Source: JBBTCX01 sp038043045
GTDB taxonomy: Bacteria; Planctomycetota; Phycisphaerae; UBA1845
Reading direction: 5' to 3'
Assembly (NCBI GenBank): GCA_038043045.1
Contig: JBBTCX010000165.1
Coordinates: forward strand, 1 to 8,727
DNA: 8,727 nt
Positions 1-6,163 of this stretch are shown here, one piece after another (position 1 is the first letter of the stretch; every line of letters starts with the position of its first letter). The notes beneath the pieces were generated by a model. It did not search any database, was not told the origin of the DNA, and worked only from the letters and a program-made list of their open reading frames with translations. A program made the position numbers and the translations under genes.

Positions 1-427
1 CCGTGACCGCGCTTCCAAAATCCACCACCGTGAATGACGCCTGAATCTTTTCGTACGCCATGGCGGCCGCACAAACTCGATCCACTCCGATCGCCCGCTC
101 ATCCTCGACATCCACGTCCATCGGCAGCGGAACACTCTCCCCCACCACCAGCGCTTCCTTGCCCATTCGATCGGAGACAAATTCGCAGATCCTCTTCAAC
201 GCCGCAGGAACAACCGATCCAATAATGGTCGCGGCCGGTCGACCCTTCGGACATTCCGCTGCGTGACCCATGAATGCCTTTTCAAAGGCGCCCTCGTCCG
301 TGGTGGGAACGAACAACGGGGTTTTCAATTCATTCGACTGCCAAGTGGCCAAGGAGGCACGGGAATTGCCGACGTTGATCACGATCACCGGCGCATCGGG
401 ATCATACTCTGGAACGTGGAGTATCAT
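1..427 (-). CDS. coaX: Type III pantothenate kinase (CoaX), 3' end cut off by window edge
   Basis: This gene encodes the enzyme for the first step of coenzyme A synthesis, ATP-dependent phosphorylation of pantothenate in the cytoplasm. I translated 142 residues by hand from the ATG at 427-425; the frame is open to the window edge, and the family usually has about 250 residues. Visible family motifs are an N-terminal phosphate-binding strand (INVGNS, residues 17-22), IGSVVPAAL (69-77), GVDRVCAAAMAY (114-125) and VVDFGSAVT (134-142). D136 in the last motif matches the catalytic Asp of the family. The ATG overlaps the obg stop as ATGA, so translation is probably coupled to obg. One oddity is that the first motif usually reads D-x-GNT, but residue 18 here is Asn. 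The call is firm; activity with N18 is uncertain. Confidence 0.85.
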   Translation of the reverse strand, partial: MILHVPEYDPDAPVIVINVGNSRASLATWQSNELKTPLFVPTTDEGAFEKAFMGHAAECPKGRPAATIIGSVVPAALKRICEFVSDRMGKEALVVGESVPLPMDVDVEDERAIGVDRVCAAAMAYEKIQASFTVVDFGSAVT

Positions 428-1473
428 GCGCACTCTCGAGTCATGTCGAGCGACTTCGCAGCATCAGCCGCCGCAGCCTCTTTCGCTTGCCGTACGCACT
501 GCCAAAGCCTTTCCAGCAACGCCGACAATCCGGCTCCGGTTACTCCGCTTACCGGCAAAACCTCGCGACCAATCTCCGCGGATAATGCAGCGGCTGCTTC
601 TGCACTTCCGGTCAGGTCCATCTTGTTCGCGGCGACGATTTCGAGCTTTTCATCCAATGTGGAACTGTATTTCGCCAGCTCCGAACGAACCGTGCGATAC
701 GCCTCAACCGGCTTTTGCATAGCCCAATCGGAACCCACATCCACCAAATGCAAAAGCACGCGCGTCCGCTCGATATGCCGAAGAAACGCATCGCCCAAAC
801 CGGCCCCTTCATGAGCCCCCTCAATCAATCCCGGGATGTCCGCCAAGACCATGCGGCGATGGTCGGAAAGCTCCGCAATCCCCAACTGTGGCCGCAACGT
901 CGTAAAGGGATAATCCGCAATTTTCGGTCGAGCATGAGACAGCCGCGATAACAGCGTACTCTTCCCCGCGTTGGGCAGGCCGATGATTCCGACATCGGCA
1001 ATGAGTTTGAGTTCCAATCGCAGCCATCGTTCTTGACCGGCGCCGCCCACTTCAAACTCACGCGGGGTTTGATGCGTCGATCGAGCAAACCGAGCATTTC
1101 CCTTGCCGCCTTTTCCTCCTTGAGCTAAACAAACTTTTTCACCAGGAGTGGTCAGGTCTTTTAACAAGACTCCGGTTTCTCGGTCAAAGATCAGCGTACC
1201 CGCCGGCAAGCTCAACAAAATATCTTGACCCCGCCGACCGGTCATGTTCTTTCCCAACCCCGGTCGACCGTTCTCCGCGATCCAATGATGCCGTCCATTA
1301 AAATCCAAAAGCGTTTCCACATTGACGTTGGCCTCCGCCTGGACCGACCCACCATTCCCGCCATCCCCGCCGTCTGGTCCCCCTTTGGGTACAAAGATTT
1401 CGCGCCGGAAGCTGACGCAACCGTTCCCCCCTTTTCCGCCGCGAACATAAACTTCGGTCTGATCAATCAGCAT
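424..1473 (-). CDS. obg: Obg/CgtA family GTPase
   Basis: Obg is an essential GTPase that acts in assembly of the large ribosomal subunit and in stress and growth control. The 349-residue protein has the glycine-rich Obg fold at about 1-158, including GGKGGNGCVSFRRE and GGPDGGDGGNGGSV. The G domain follows: G1 GLPNAGKST at 165-173, G2 around PFTTLRP (189-195), G3 DIPG (212-215), G4 NKMD (283-286) and a G5-like SGVTGAG (309-315). It ends soon after the G domain and so lacks the optional C-terminal OCT domain, as many Obg proteins do. The ATG at 1473 begins MLIDQTEVYVRGG, the expected family start; the Shine-Dalgarno is weak (a GGGG run about 12 bases upstream). It lies 127 bases after rpmA, beyond a terminator-like hairpin, and its stop overlaps the start of coaX. 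Confidence 0.97.
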   Translation of the reverse strand: MLIDQTEVYVRGGKGGNGCVSFRREIFVPKGGPDGGDGGNGGSVQAEANVNVETLLDFNGRHHWIAENGRPGLGKNMTGRRGQDILLSLPAGTLIFDRETGVLLKDLTTPGEKVCLAQGGKGGKGNARFARSTHQTPREFEVGGAGQERWLRLELKLIADVGIIGLPNAGKSTLLSRLSHARPKIADYPFTTLRPQLGIAELSDHRRMVLADIPGLIEGAHEGAGLGDAFLRHIERTRVLLHLVDVGSDWAMQKPVEAYRTVRSELAKYSSTLDEKLEIVAANKMDLTGSAEAAAALSAEIGREVLPVSGVTGAGLSALLERLWQCVRQAKEAAAADAAKSLDMTRECA

Positions 1474-1540
1474 GGCGTGTTTCGCCCCAATCCAATCCTC
1501 GACATTCCAGCCGCCTTTTCAATCCCCCTGATCTTACCAA

Positions 1541-1570
1541 CAAAAAAGGATGGTCCGAAGAACCATCCTT
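1541..1570 (-). terminator. Rho-independent terminator between rpmA and obg
   Basis: Read on the minus strand, the arms AAGGATGGTTC and GACCATCCTT form a stem of about 10 base pairs with one bulged T, closed by a cUUCGg tetraloop and followed by a T run (six T in all, two of them in the stem). This is a textbook intrinsic terminator. It starts about 30 bases after the rpmA stop and should end or reduce the rpmA transcript. Downstream obg and coaX would then depend on read-through or on a promoter in the roughly 70 bases left before obg. The opposite strand lacks a good T run after the stem. Confidence 0.88.
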
Positions 1571-1600
1571 GTAAAGCAATACGATCCGCTCGTCCGTAAG

Positions 1601-1846
1601 CTAGTTGGCTTGCGGAAGGATGTCGATAAGCCGTCCTCGAAACTGAACCACCCCATCCACCAACGCAAACAGCGTATAGTCCCGCCCACAACCAACGTTT
1701 CGCCCCGGCTTGTGATTGCTTCCCCGCTGACGAACAATAATCGTCCCGGCGGTGACCGACTGCCCGCCAGATCTTTTCATTCCCAGAAATTGAGGATTGC
1801 TATCACGGCCGTTCCTCGATGATCCCTGTCCCTTTTTATGTGCCAT
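1601..1846 (-). CDS. rpmA: Large-subunit ribosomal protein L27 (bL27)
   Basis: L27 is a component of the 50S ribosomal subunit whose N-terminal tail reaches the peptidyl-transferase centre. The 81-residue product starts MAHKKGQGSSRNGRDS and contains the family core GGQSVTAGTIIVRQRG, followed by GRNVGCGRDYTLFALVDG. Its length is close to the usual 85 or so; only the C-terminal tail (residues about 69-81) diverges. The ATG at 1846 has a GAGGG ribosome-binding site 6 bases upstream. The usual partner rplU (L21) is not next to it: the gene 44 bases upstream on the same strand encodes an unrelated secreted protein. A strong hairpin terminator follows the gene. Confidence 0.97.
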   Translation of the reverse strand: MAHKKGQGSSRNGRDSNPQFLGMKRSGGQSVTAGTIIVRQRGSNHKPGRNVGCGRDYTLFALVDGVVQFRGRLIDILPQAN

Positions 1847-1852
1847 GACAAA

Positions 1853-1857
1853 CCCTC
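1853..1857 (-). promoter_or_regulatory. Ribosome-binding site of rpmA
   Basis: GAGGG on the minus strand, 6 bases before the ATG at 1846. It supports the chosen start and is one of the few clear Shine-Dalgarno sequences on this strand. Confidence 0.7.
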
Positions 1858-1890
1858 AACCGTTTCGATTCCTTCGTTTCAACAATCTTC

Positions 1891-2541
1891 CTACTGCATC
1901 ACCCAAGTTCGCGTTCGTCGCACCGGTATCGCCCGAGTGACACTCTTGTCATCGCCCGGCAAACCATACGAAATCGCCAGCGTCCGACGCATCAAAAACG
2001 CCCGTGCGTTGACTTCCGTTTCAGACTTCTTCGGATCAAACGCCGGATTTCGTACCCGAACGATCTCTCCCGACAACCCGCTCACATAGATGGTAATCGA
2101 ATTCGCCTCCCGAGCAAACTCCCGAAATACCGCAACCGACGCCCTAGCGTTTTCTTCCCCCTGCAACAACAACCCGGTGATCTTGGCCGGCGGCGCAAGA
2201 AACGGAAACTCCTTTTTATGTTGTGCGGCGATCAGATCATAAACAATCGGGCTGACATCCGCCCCGCCCTCAACCCCCTGCAACGTATCGGTCACCAACC
2301 GAAACGACGGATAAAACTGAATATCCATTTTCGTGTTGTTGGTCACGTTATACAAAACGTACCAAAACGTCGTTTCCTCCTGGTCACCCGGTAGTCGCAC
2401 GCTCAGCCGTTGCGGGTCGTGAAATTGGAAGTCCAACAACCACGACGACGAAAACGTCCCGGCCTCCGGCGCCGCCCAAGCCACACCTGCCGTTACACCA
2501 ACGACCAGCACAACCGCAATGGAAGCACCATTCCGCTTCAT
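1891..2541 (-). CDS. Secreted protein of unknown function
   Basis: I do not recognise a named family with certainty. The 216-residue product begins with a clear signal peptide: MKRN, a hydrophobic core (ASIAVVLVVGVTAGV) and an AWA cleavage motif at about residue 23. The mature part is rich in beta-type sequence (FWYVLYNVTNNTKMDIQFYPSF, then AKITGLLLQGEENARASVAVF and ITIYVSGLSGEIVRV). It ends with a basic stretch, VRRTRTWVMQ. There are no cysteines, membrane spans or catalytic motifs after the signal peptide. It probably acts outside the cytoplasmic membrane. The gene starts 33 bases after the stop of the Cys-rich TSP3 gene and ends 44 bases before rpmA, so it could share a transcript with either. 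Similar proteins seem to occur in other planctomycetes, but that is from memory and unchecked. Confidence 0.8.
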   Translation of the reverse strand: MKRNGASIAVVLVVGVTAGVAWAAPEAGTFSSSWLLDFQFHDPQRLSVRLPGDQEETTFWYVLYNVTNNTKMDIQFYPSFRLVTDTLQGVEGGADVSPIVYDLIAAQHKKEFPFLAPPAKITGLLLQGEENARASVAVFREFAREANSITIYVSGLSGEIVRVRNPAFDPKKSETEVNARAFLMRRTLAISYGLPGDDKSVTRAIPVRRTRTWVMQ

Positions 2542-2574
2542 GGCTTCGAATCGTACGAATCCCCCTTTTACCTG

Positions 2575-4056
2575 TCAAACCCGGACATCGTTGAAGCGAG
2601 TGACCTTCGCCCCCACAAGCAGCACCAATGCAAGAACGATCATGCCCCAAGTCGAGGTCGTGGGAATGAACTGAAGGCAATCGGGAGTGCCGTTGGCGTC
2701 GCTGTCGAGCAAATCTTCTTGGCCGGGACAGACGTCACACGCATCACCGACCGAATCGTTATCCGCGTCAGTTTGGTCGGAGTTCGAAACGGCGGGACAG
2801 TTGTCATCCGAGTCGCACAAGCCGTCCGCGTCGCCATCGAGCAACGGGTTTGGCGGATGAATGCAGGTGCCGGTGTCGCAAAGATCATTCGTGCAAGGGC
2901 TGCCGTCGTCGGAGCAAAGCGATCCATTCTGTTCCAGATTCGATTGACACGATCCACTTGAGCAGTAATCGGGATGATCGCAATCGCCGTTGGCCGAACT
3001 ACCGCACGGTGCGCCATTGGGGAGGTTGTTCGTTATGCAAATCCCGCCGGCGCAAAAATCCGCGTGGTGGCATTGAGTTTCCGCGGAATTACCGCAGGAG
3101 AAACCCTCGGGCTTGTGGTTTTGCTGACAGACGCCGTTGAGACACCTATCTGGATCATCACACTGCGTGACCGCGCTACTGCCGCACAAAAACCCACTCG
3201 CCGCATTGTGCAGGCAAGGATCTCCAGGCGCTGCTTCATTGCATGAGTCTATCGTGCAGGGATCTTCGTCGTCACAAAGCAGGAGCACAGGCGGCATGCA
3301 CTGGCCGGTGGCCACGTTGCAGGTCTCAACCCCATTGCATCTGACCCCGTCGTCGCACCCGACATCGGTGGCACACTGACAGGGGTTGGATTCGGCACAC
3401 GATGTATGATCCGTATGGAACTCGCCTGGAAGTCCGCCGTACAACCCTTGTTCACAACAATATTCATTGACTCCATCCGCAGCACAAGCTCCGTCCACGC
3501 AGCAGGTTCCCACATCGGGTACGAGCGTCGTGAACGTCTCAGCGACAATGGGAATCAAAGCGCCCGTACCAGGACCGTCATCACGGAACCGCGTTTTATC
3601 CGTGGATTGAGGTACGCCATCCGCAACGCCCAGTGGCTCCGCATGAACATCGACCGGGTCCGACGCACAATCCGATACGTCATACGTAATCTTGCCAATG
3701 AAATAGATTGTGTTGGCCACGATGGGACACGGATCTTGTCCCGGAAGAGGCGATGTTGCGGCAAAACAGCTTATTTGGTGAACCGGATGTAATCCAGGAA
3801 CGCAAATGGACGGTGTCCCATTCGCACTGTTCAGGGGATTAGACACCGAGTCCACGCCATTTGTGGTCAATGAAGTCGACCCATTCGTAATCGTGCAGAA
3901 AAAGCCGATTTGCGCGCCCTTGACGCGCCCATTTTGGCTGAAGGTCACAAACGCCTCAACGGCGATTTGCTCATTTCCCGTGATCGACGTGTCCGCCGGT
4001 GGAGCGACCGACAAGCTGATCGAAGCCGTTTGTTGCGCCAGAACCTCCGCCGTCAA
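2575..4056 (-). CDS. Secreted Cys-rich TSP3-repeat protein with IPTL-type C-terminal sorting tail
   Basis: The open frame encodes 493 residues counted from TTG at 4056. Order of parts: a beta-rich, possibly cohesin-like domain (about 11-180); a Cys-rich module starting GTCCVDGAC (183-220); a CNGVETC segment (about 229-287); three 30-residue Cys repeats plus a shorter fourth (288-403); one TSP3 calcium-type repeat with D-x-D-x-D spacing and DNCP (407-445); and the tail IPTTSTWG (464-471) followed by a hydrophobic span and a short charged end. That tail matches the IPTL-CTERM class handled by exosortase H, so anchoring or processing at the envelope is expected. The true start is unresolved. The frame is open back to about 4125, and the stretch WTTICLTILLTAEVLAQQ just upstream of and across the TTG looks like a signal-peptide core, so TTG is probably too short. 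It is a paralogue of the gene at 5164-6126. Confidence 0.85.
   Translation of the reverse strand: MTAEVLAQQTASISLSVAPPADTSITGNEQIAVEAFVTFSQNGRVKGAQIGFFCTITNGSTSLTTNGVDSVSNPLNSANGTPSICVPGLHPVHQISCFAATSPLPGQDPCPIVANTIYFIGKITYDVSDCASDPVDVHAEPLGVADGVPQSTDKTRFRDDGPGTGALIPIVAETFTTLVPDVGTCCVDGACAADGVNEYCCEQGLYGGLPGEFHTDHTSCAESNPCQCATDVGCDDGVRCNGVETCNVATGQCMPPVLLLCDDEDPCTIDSCNEAAPGDPCLHNAASGFLCGSSAVTQCDDPDRCLNGVCQQNHKPEGFSCGNSAETQCHHADFCAGGICITNNLPNGAPCGSSANGDCDHPDYCSSGSCQSNLEQNGSLCSDDGSPCTNDLCDTGTCIHPPNPLLDGDADGLCDSDDNCPAVSNSDQTDADNDSVGDACDVCPGQEDLLDSDANGTPDCLQFIPTTSTWGMIVLALVLLVGAKVTRFNDVRV
2605..2832 (-). repeat. TSP3 plus sorting-tail segment, copy 1
   Basis: Encodes residues 409-484 of the Cys-rich protein. 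It aligns without gaps to the segment at 5224-5451: by hand I count 49 identical residues out of 76. The two copies lie in the same orientation and mark paralogy of the two genes. Confidence 0.85.
2926..3195 (-). repeat. Three tandem 90-base units encoding 30-residue Cys repeats
   Basis: Units cover 3195-3106, 3105-3016 and 3015-2926 (residues 288-317, 318-347, 348-377). Each has exactly 30 residues, with Cys at unit positions 4, 12, 18 and 23 and the pattern G-x-x-CG-S/N-SA, then CDxPDxC. A shorter, diverged fourth unit follows at residues 378-403, with Cys at offsets 4, 11, 16 and 21. The spacing resembles the disintegrin cysteine pattern. Confidence 0.85.
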
Positions 4057-4129
4057 AAGGATCGTGAGACAAATGGTCGTCCACCCAAAACCCCTAACAA
4101 GAAGTTGATTCGTCCGGGCCTTGCTTCAT

Positions 4130-4384
4130 CCTCCCCAAAAAGGCGTGTCGAAGATCTCCCAGCTCTTCTCCTCAGAGCGCGGCCTGCCACGTAGAGATTA
4201 GTTCTGTGAGGAATCTACCACAACTCGCCCCAAACGACAACCCCCTTCGCCTGGATATCACGAAACAATGCCGGGCAATCGCATGGAAATCTTGCGAACC
4301 CCTCGCCGTTACCTTTGATTTCCTTTATGTTTTCCTGCTTTACGAGGCCTTAAGTGATTTAGTGACGAGAGCACCAACACCTTT
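4130..4384. other. Divergent intergenic region
   Basis: This separates the minus-strand Cys-rich gene from the plus-strand thioesterase gene and must carry both promoters. I see no convincing gene in it. On the minus strand a TTGTGG and a TAATCT lie 17 bases apart, but each matches its consensus at only half the positions. On the plus side the T-rich stretch at about 4311-4340 is the most promoter-like part. A GGGGAGG run (minus strand, 4136-4130) touches an ATG at 4129-4127. Confidence 0.5.
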
Positions 4385-4810
4385 ATGAAACCCGACTTCA
4401 ATCCCGGCATCGTGCGTGAGATCCTGTTCACCATCACTCCCCACATGTGCCCGGCATTTGACGGCGTGCTCATTCATCGATGTTGCTCCACCTGGTCTCT
4501 CGTCCATCAAATGGAGATCGCCGCGAGAAAAATCTTGGTCGACTATCTCGAAGTTCACGAAGAAGGCATTGGCGCAAGTGTCAGCGTCGAACACTTGGCC
4601 CCCTGCATCGTCGGACGGCAGGTCCGGGTGCAAGCCCGACTCACGGAAATCAATCATCGCCGCCATCCTCGCGTGATTTGCGAAGTGACGGCCCATGACA
4701 GCGAACGATTACTAGCAAAAGGGACTCAGACCCAAGTGGTCATGAACAAGGAACACTTACGACAATATATTGAAAGGAGCTCTCATGGTGAAACTAATGG
4801 CACTCTATAA
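4385..4810 (+). CDS. FlK-like hotdog-fold thioesterase
   Basis: Probably a small acyl-CoA thioesterase acting in the cytoplasm. The 141-residue protein matches the hotdog family that includes fluoroacetyl-CoA thioesterase FlK. Its T36, E44 and H70 keep the exact 8- and 26-residue spacing of the FlK catalytic residues Thr42, Glu50 and His76, within STWSLVHQMEIAAR and EEGIGASVSVEHLAP. Further FlK-like marks are VGRQVRVQARLTEI (76-89) and GTQTQVV (113-119). No signal peptide is present. The ATG at 4385 (MKPDFNPG) is the natural start but has no good Shine-Dalgarno. The last 26 bases overlap the EthD gene, whose ribosome-binding site lies inside this gene, so the two are probably translated together. 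The substrate cannot be read from sequence; fluoroacetyl-CoA specificity should not be assumed. Confidence 0.87.
   Translation: MKPDFNPGIVREILFTITPHMCPAFDGVLIHRCCSTWSLVHQMEIAARKILVDYLEVHEEGIGASVSVEHLAPCIVGRQVRVQARLTEINHRRHPRVICEVTAHDSERLLAKGTQTQVVMNKEHLRQYIERSSHGETNGTL
4775..4779 (+). promoter_or_regulatory. Ribosome-binding site of the EthD gene
   Basis: AGGAG, 5 bases before the ATG at 4785, lying inside the thioesterase coding region. It decides the start in favour of ATG 4785 over the in-frame TTG at 4770. Confidence 0.85.
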
Positions 4811-5087
4811 GAGGCCGGCCGACGTTGCTGCATTTGAAAGGCACTACAAGGAAATTCACACGCCCCTGGCCAAGAAAATGCCCGGACTCAAGAAACTAGA
4901 AGTCGCCCACATGACCGGTTCACCCGGCGGCGAACCGCAGTTTTACATGGTCTCGGAACTCTACTTCGAAAACAAGGAAGCCATGATGACAGCCCTTGGC
5001 AGTCCCGAAGGCAAAGCCGCCGCAAAAGATGTGATGAGCTTCGCCGGCGGCATTCTCCACATGATGTTCGCCGAGGTAACCTCATAG
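4785..5087 (+). CDS. EthD-family protein
   Basis: The 100-residue product (MVKLMALYKRPADVAAFERHY...) has the EthD-type ferredoxin-like (dimeric alpha-beta barrel) pattern: an initial strand KLMALYKRP, then FERHYKEIHTPLAKKMPGLKKLEV, the strand FYMVSELYFENKEAMMTAL and the late SPEGKAAAKDVMSFAGG. The full-length fit to the small EthD domain is good. EthD was named for a protein needed in ethyl tert-butyl ether breakdown, but most members have no proven role, so a reaction is not assigned. It is cytoplasmic, with no signal peptide. The start at 4785 has a strong ribosome-binding site and overlaps the thioesterase end by 26 bases, which suggests a two-gene unit working on one acyl or aromatic substrate pathway. 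Confidence 0.85.
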   Translation: MVKLMALYKRPADVAAFERHYKEIHTPLAKKMPGLKKLEVAHMTGSPGGEPQFYMVSELYFENKEAMMTALGSPEGKAAAKDVMSFAGGILHMMFAEVTS

Positions 5088-5163
5088 CGGCGGGTTCCGC
5101 TAGATCGTCAGGGGAGTGGCATGGCGCACGCGCAGCGTGACCATGTTTGTATTCATGCGTGAA

Positions 5164-6126
5164 TCAACTTGGATCGTAGTTTGCGCCATCGACCCGACGT
5201 TTCAGCTTCACCCACCCACCGATCTTGCCCAGCGTCATCAGACACAATGTCAGAATCACCATCCCCCACGTCGAAACCGTGGGGATGTTCTGTCGGCAGT
5301 CGGGAACGAAGTTGTTGTCGGCGTCGAGGAGATCATCCTGCCCCGGACAGAGGTCGCACGCATCGCCGACAGTGTCGCCGTCCGAGTCGGCCTGATTCGC
5401 GTTCGCAATAGCCGGGCAATTGTCGGCTGAGTCGCAAATGCCATCGGCATCGCTGTCGCACATAGTCCCGGCACTCTGTGGCACTCCACCCTGACTTTCA
5501 CAACAAATGGCATTCAACATCTCACAAGTCGAATCGGCCATGCAACAGGCGCCGACTTCAACCGTCAGCACCGTGGGCTGGTAGGCAACTTGGATCGGTA
5601 CAAAATGGCCCTCCGCCCGATCAAGAAATCGTGTGAGGTCTTGTAATACCGGCGGAGTATCATAATTCTCCAATGTGATTTCGAAATCTCCGGCGGCACA
5701 CTCGGAAACCTCATAGAGGATCGTTCCCATATATCGTACTTCGTTGGCATCCAAAAACTCAGGAGGGCAAATGCCGCAAGGAGAACCACTTAGGAGGCAC
5801 AAAAATGGATTAACAGGATGAAGCCCTGCAAAGAAGAGTACAGGAATACCATCGGAGCTCTGCACAAACGTAAACAGCGTTGTTGATGTAATCGCTCCTT
5901 CCGCAACCCCTAAAGACGGAAGGGAGCAAGCCAAGTCAAGCTTCCCCGCATACAATCGCTGATCCATGTCAGATGATATAAAACACTCAACTTCTACAAT
6001 ATCCCCGGCGCTGACTATAGCGCCGTCGGGGGGAATGCATTCGACTGTGATGACCGCAACACCGAGTTTTGTAAACGACAACAGCGTGGCGCAAACGGTA
6101 ACAGCGCACAAACTCCATACCTTCAT
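5164..6126 (-). CDS. Secreted Cys-rich TSP3 protein with IPTL-type sorting tail (short paralogue)
   Basis: I chose the ATG at 6126 (320 residues), not the upstream in-frame ATG at 6225, because it gives a proper signal peptide (MKVWSLCAVTVCATLLSFTKLGVA) and has GGAG 6 bases upstream. The longer form would overlap the preceding gene. Order of parts: signal peptide (1-24); beta-rich, possibly cohesin-like domain (about 26-190); Cys-rich module GACCMADSTC (192-223); TSP3 repeat DADGICDSADNCP through GDACDLC (226-260); tail IPTVSTWG (281-288), hydrophobic span and basic end WVKLKRR. It shares with the longer paralogue the GLHPV motif, the Y-x-G-x-I-x-Y-x-VS-x-C motif and the whole TSP3-tail segment, but lacks the 30-residue Cys repeats. 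It lies 37 bases after the protease gene and is probably cotranscribed. Likely envelope-anchored; precise role unknown. Confidence 0.88.
   Translation of the reverse strand: MKVWSLCAVTVCATLLSFTKLGVAVITVECIPPDGAIVSAGDIVEVECFISSDMDQRLYAGKLDLACSLPSLGVAEGAITSTTLFTFVQSSDGIPVLFFAGLHPVNPFLCLLSGSPCGICPPEFLDANEVRYMGTILYEVSECAAGDFEITLENYDTPPVLQDLTRFLDRAEGHFVPIQVAYQPTVLTVEVGACCMADSTCEMLNAICCESQGGVPQSAGTMCDSDADGICDSADNCPAIANANQADSDGDTVGDACDLCPGQDDLLDADNNFVPDCRQNIPTVSTWGMVILTLCLMTLGKIGGWVKLKRRVDGANYDPS
5224..5451 (-). repeat. TSP3 plus sorting-tail segment, copy 2
   Basis: Encodes residues 226-301 of the short paralogue and is the gap-free counterpart of the segment at 2605-2832. Confidence 0.85.
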
Positions 6127-6132
6127 CTTCGT

Positions 6133-6136
6133 CTCC
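6133..6136 (-). promoter_or_regulatory. Ribosome-binding site deciding the start of the short TSP3 gene
   Basis: GGAG within GGGGAGAC on the minus strand, 6 bases before the ATG at 6126. It supports that start over the in-frame ATG at 6225, which has no such site and lies inside the upstream gene. Confidence 0.8.
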
Positions 6137-6163
6137 CCATACGTTGCGCGATCAGGATGAACA

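Noticed and set aside
263..814. Long plus-strand open frames (up to 183 codons) opposite obg and coaX
   Set aside because: They lie opposite strongly conserved genes, resemble no family and have low-complexity Ser/Arg/Ala-rich composition typical of antisense frames in GC-rich DNA.
2543..2560. Palindrome TCGTACGA upstream of the secreted-protein gene as an operator
   Set aside because: It is a single 8-base palindrome with no second copy in a comparable place, so chance is enough to explain it.
2410..2961. Plus-strand open frame of 183 codons opposite the Cys-rich TSP3 gene
   Set aside because: It mirrors the repeat-rich minus-strand coding sequence, and the minus-strand reading has clear domains, cysteine periodicity and a sorting tail.
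2926..3195. Tandem 90-base periodicity considered as a CRISPR-like or satellite array
   Set aside because: The units have no spacers, keep the reading frame and conserve protein positions rather than bases; they are protein repeats.
4170..4340. Sigma-70-like promoter pairs in the divergent intergenic region
   Set aside because: The best pairs match the consensus at only about half of the positions, no better than expected in a stretch of this length.
4385..4810. Naming the thioesterase a fluoroacetate-resistance gene (flK)
   Set aside because: Active-site spacing shows the family, not the substrate; nothing nearby points to organofluorine metabolism.
5086..5101. Small inverted repeat AGCGG/CCGCT just after the EthD stop as a terminator
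   Set aside because: The stem has only five base pairs and no T run on either strand. Another short inverted repeat at 5151-5164 is equally weak.
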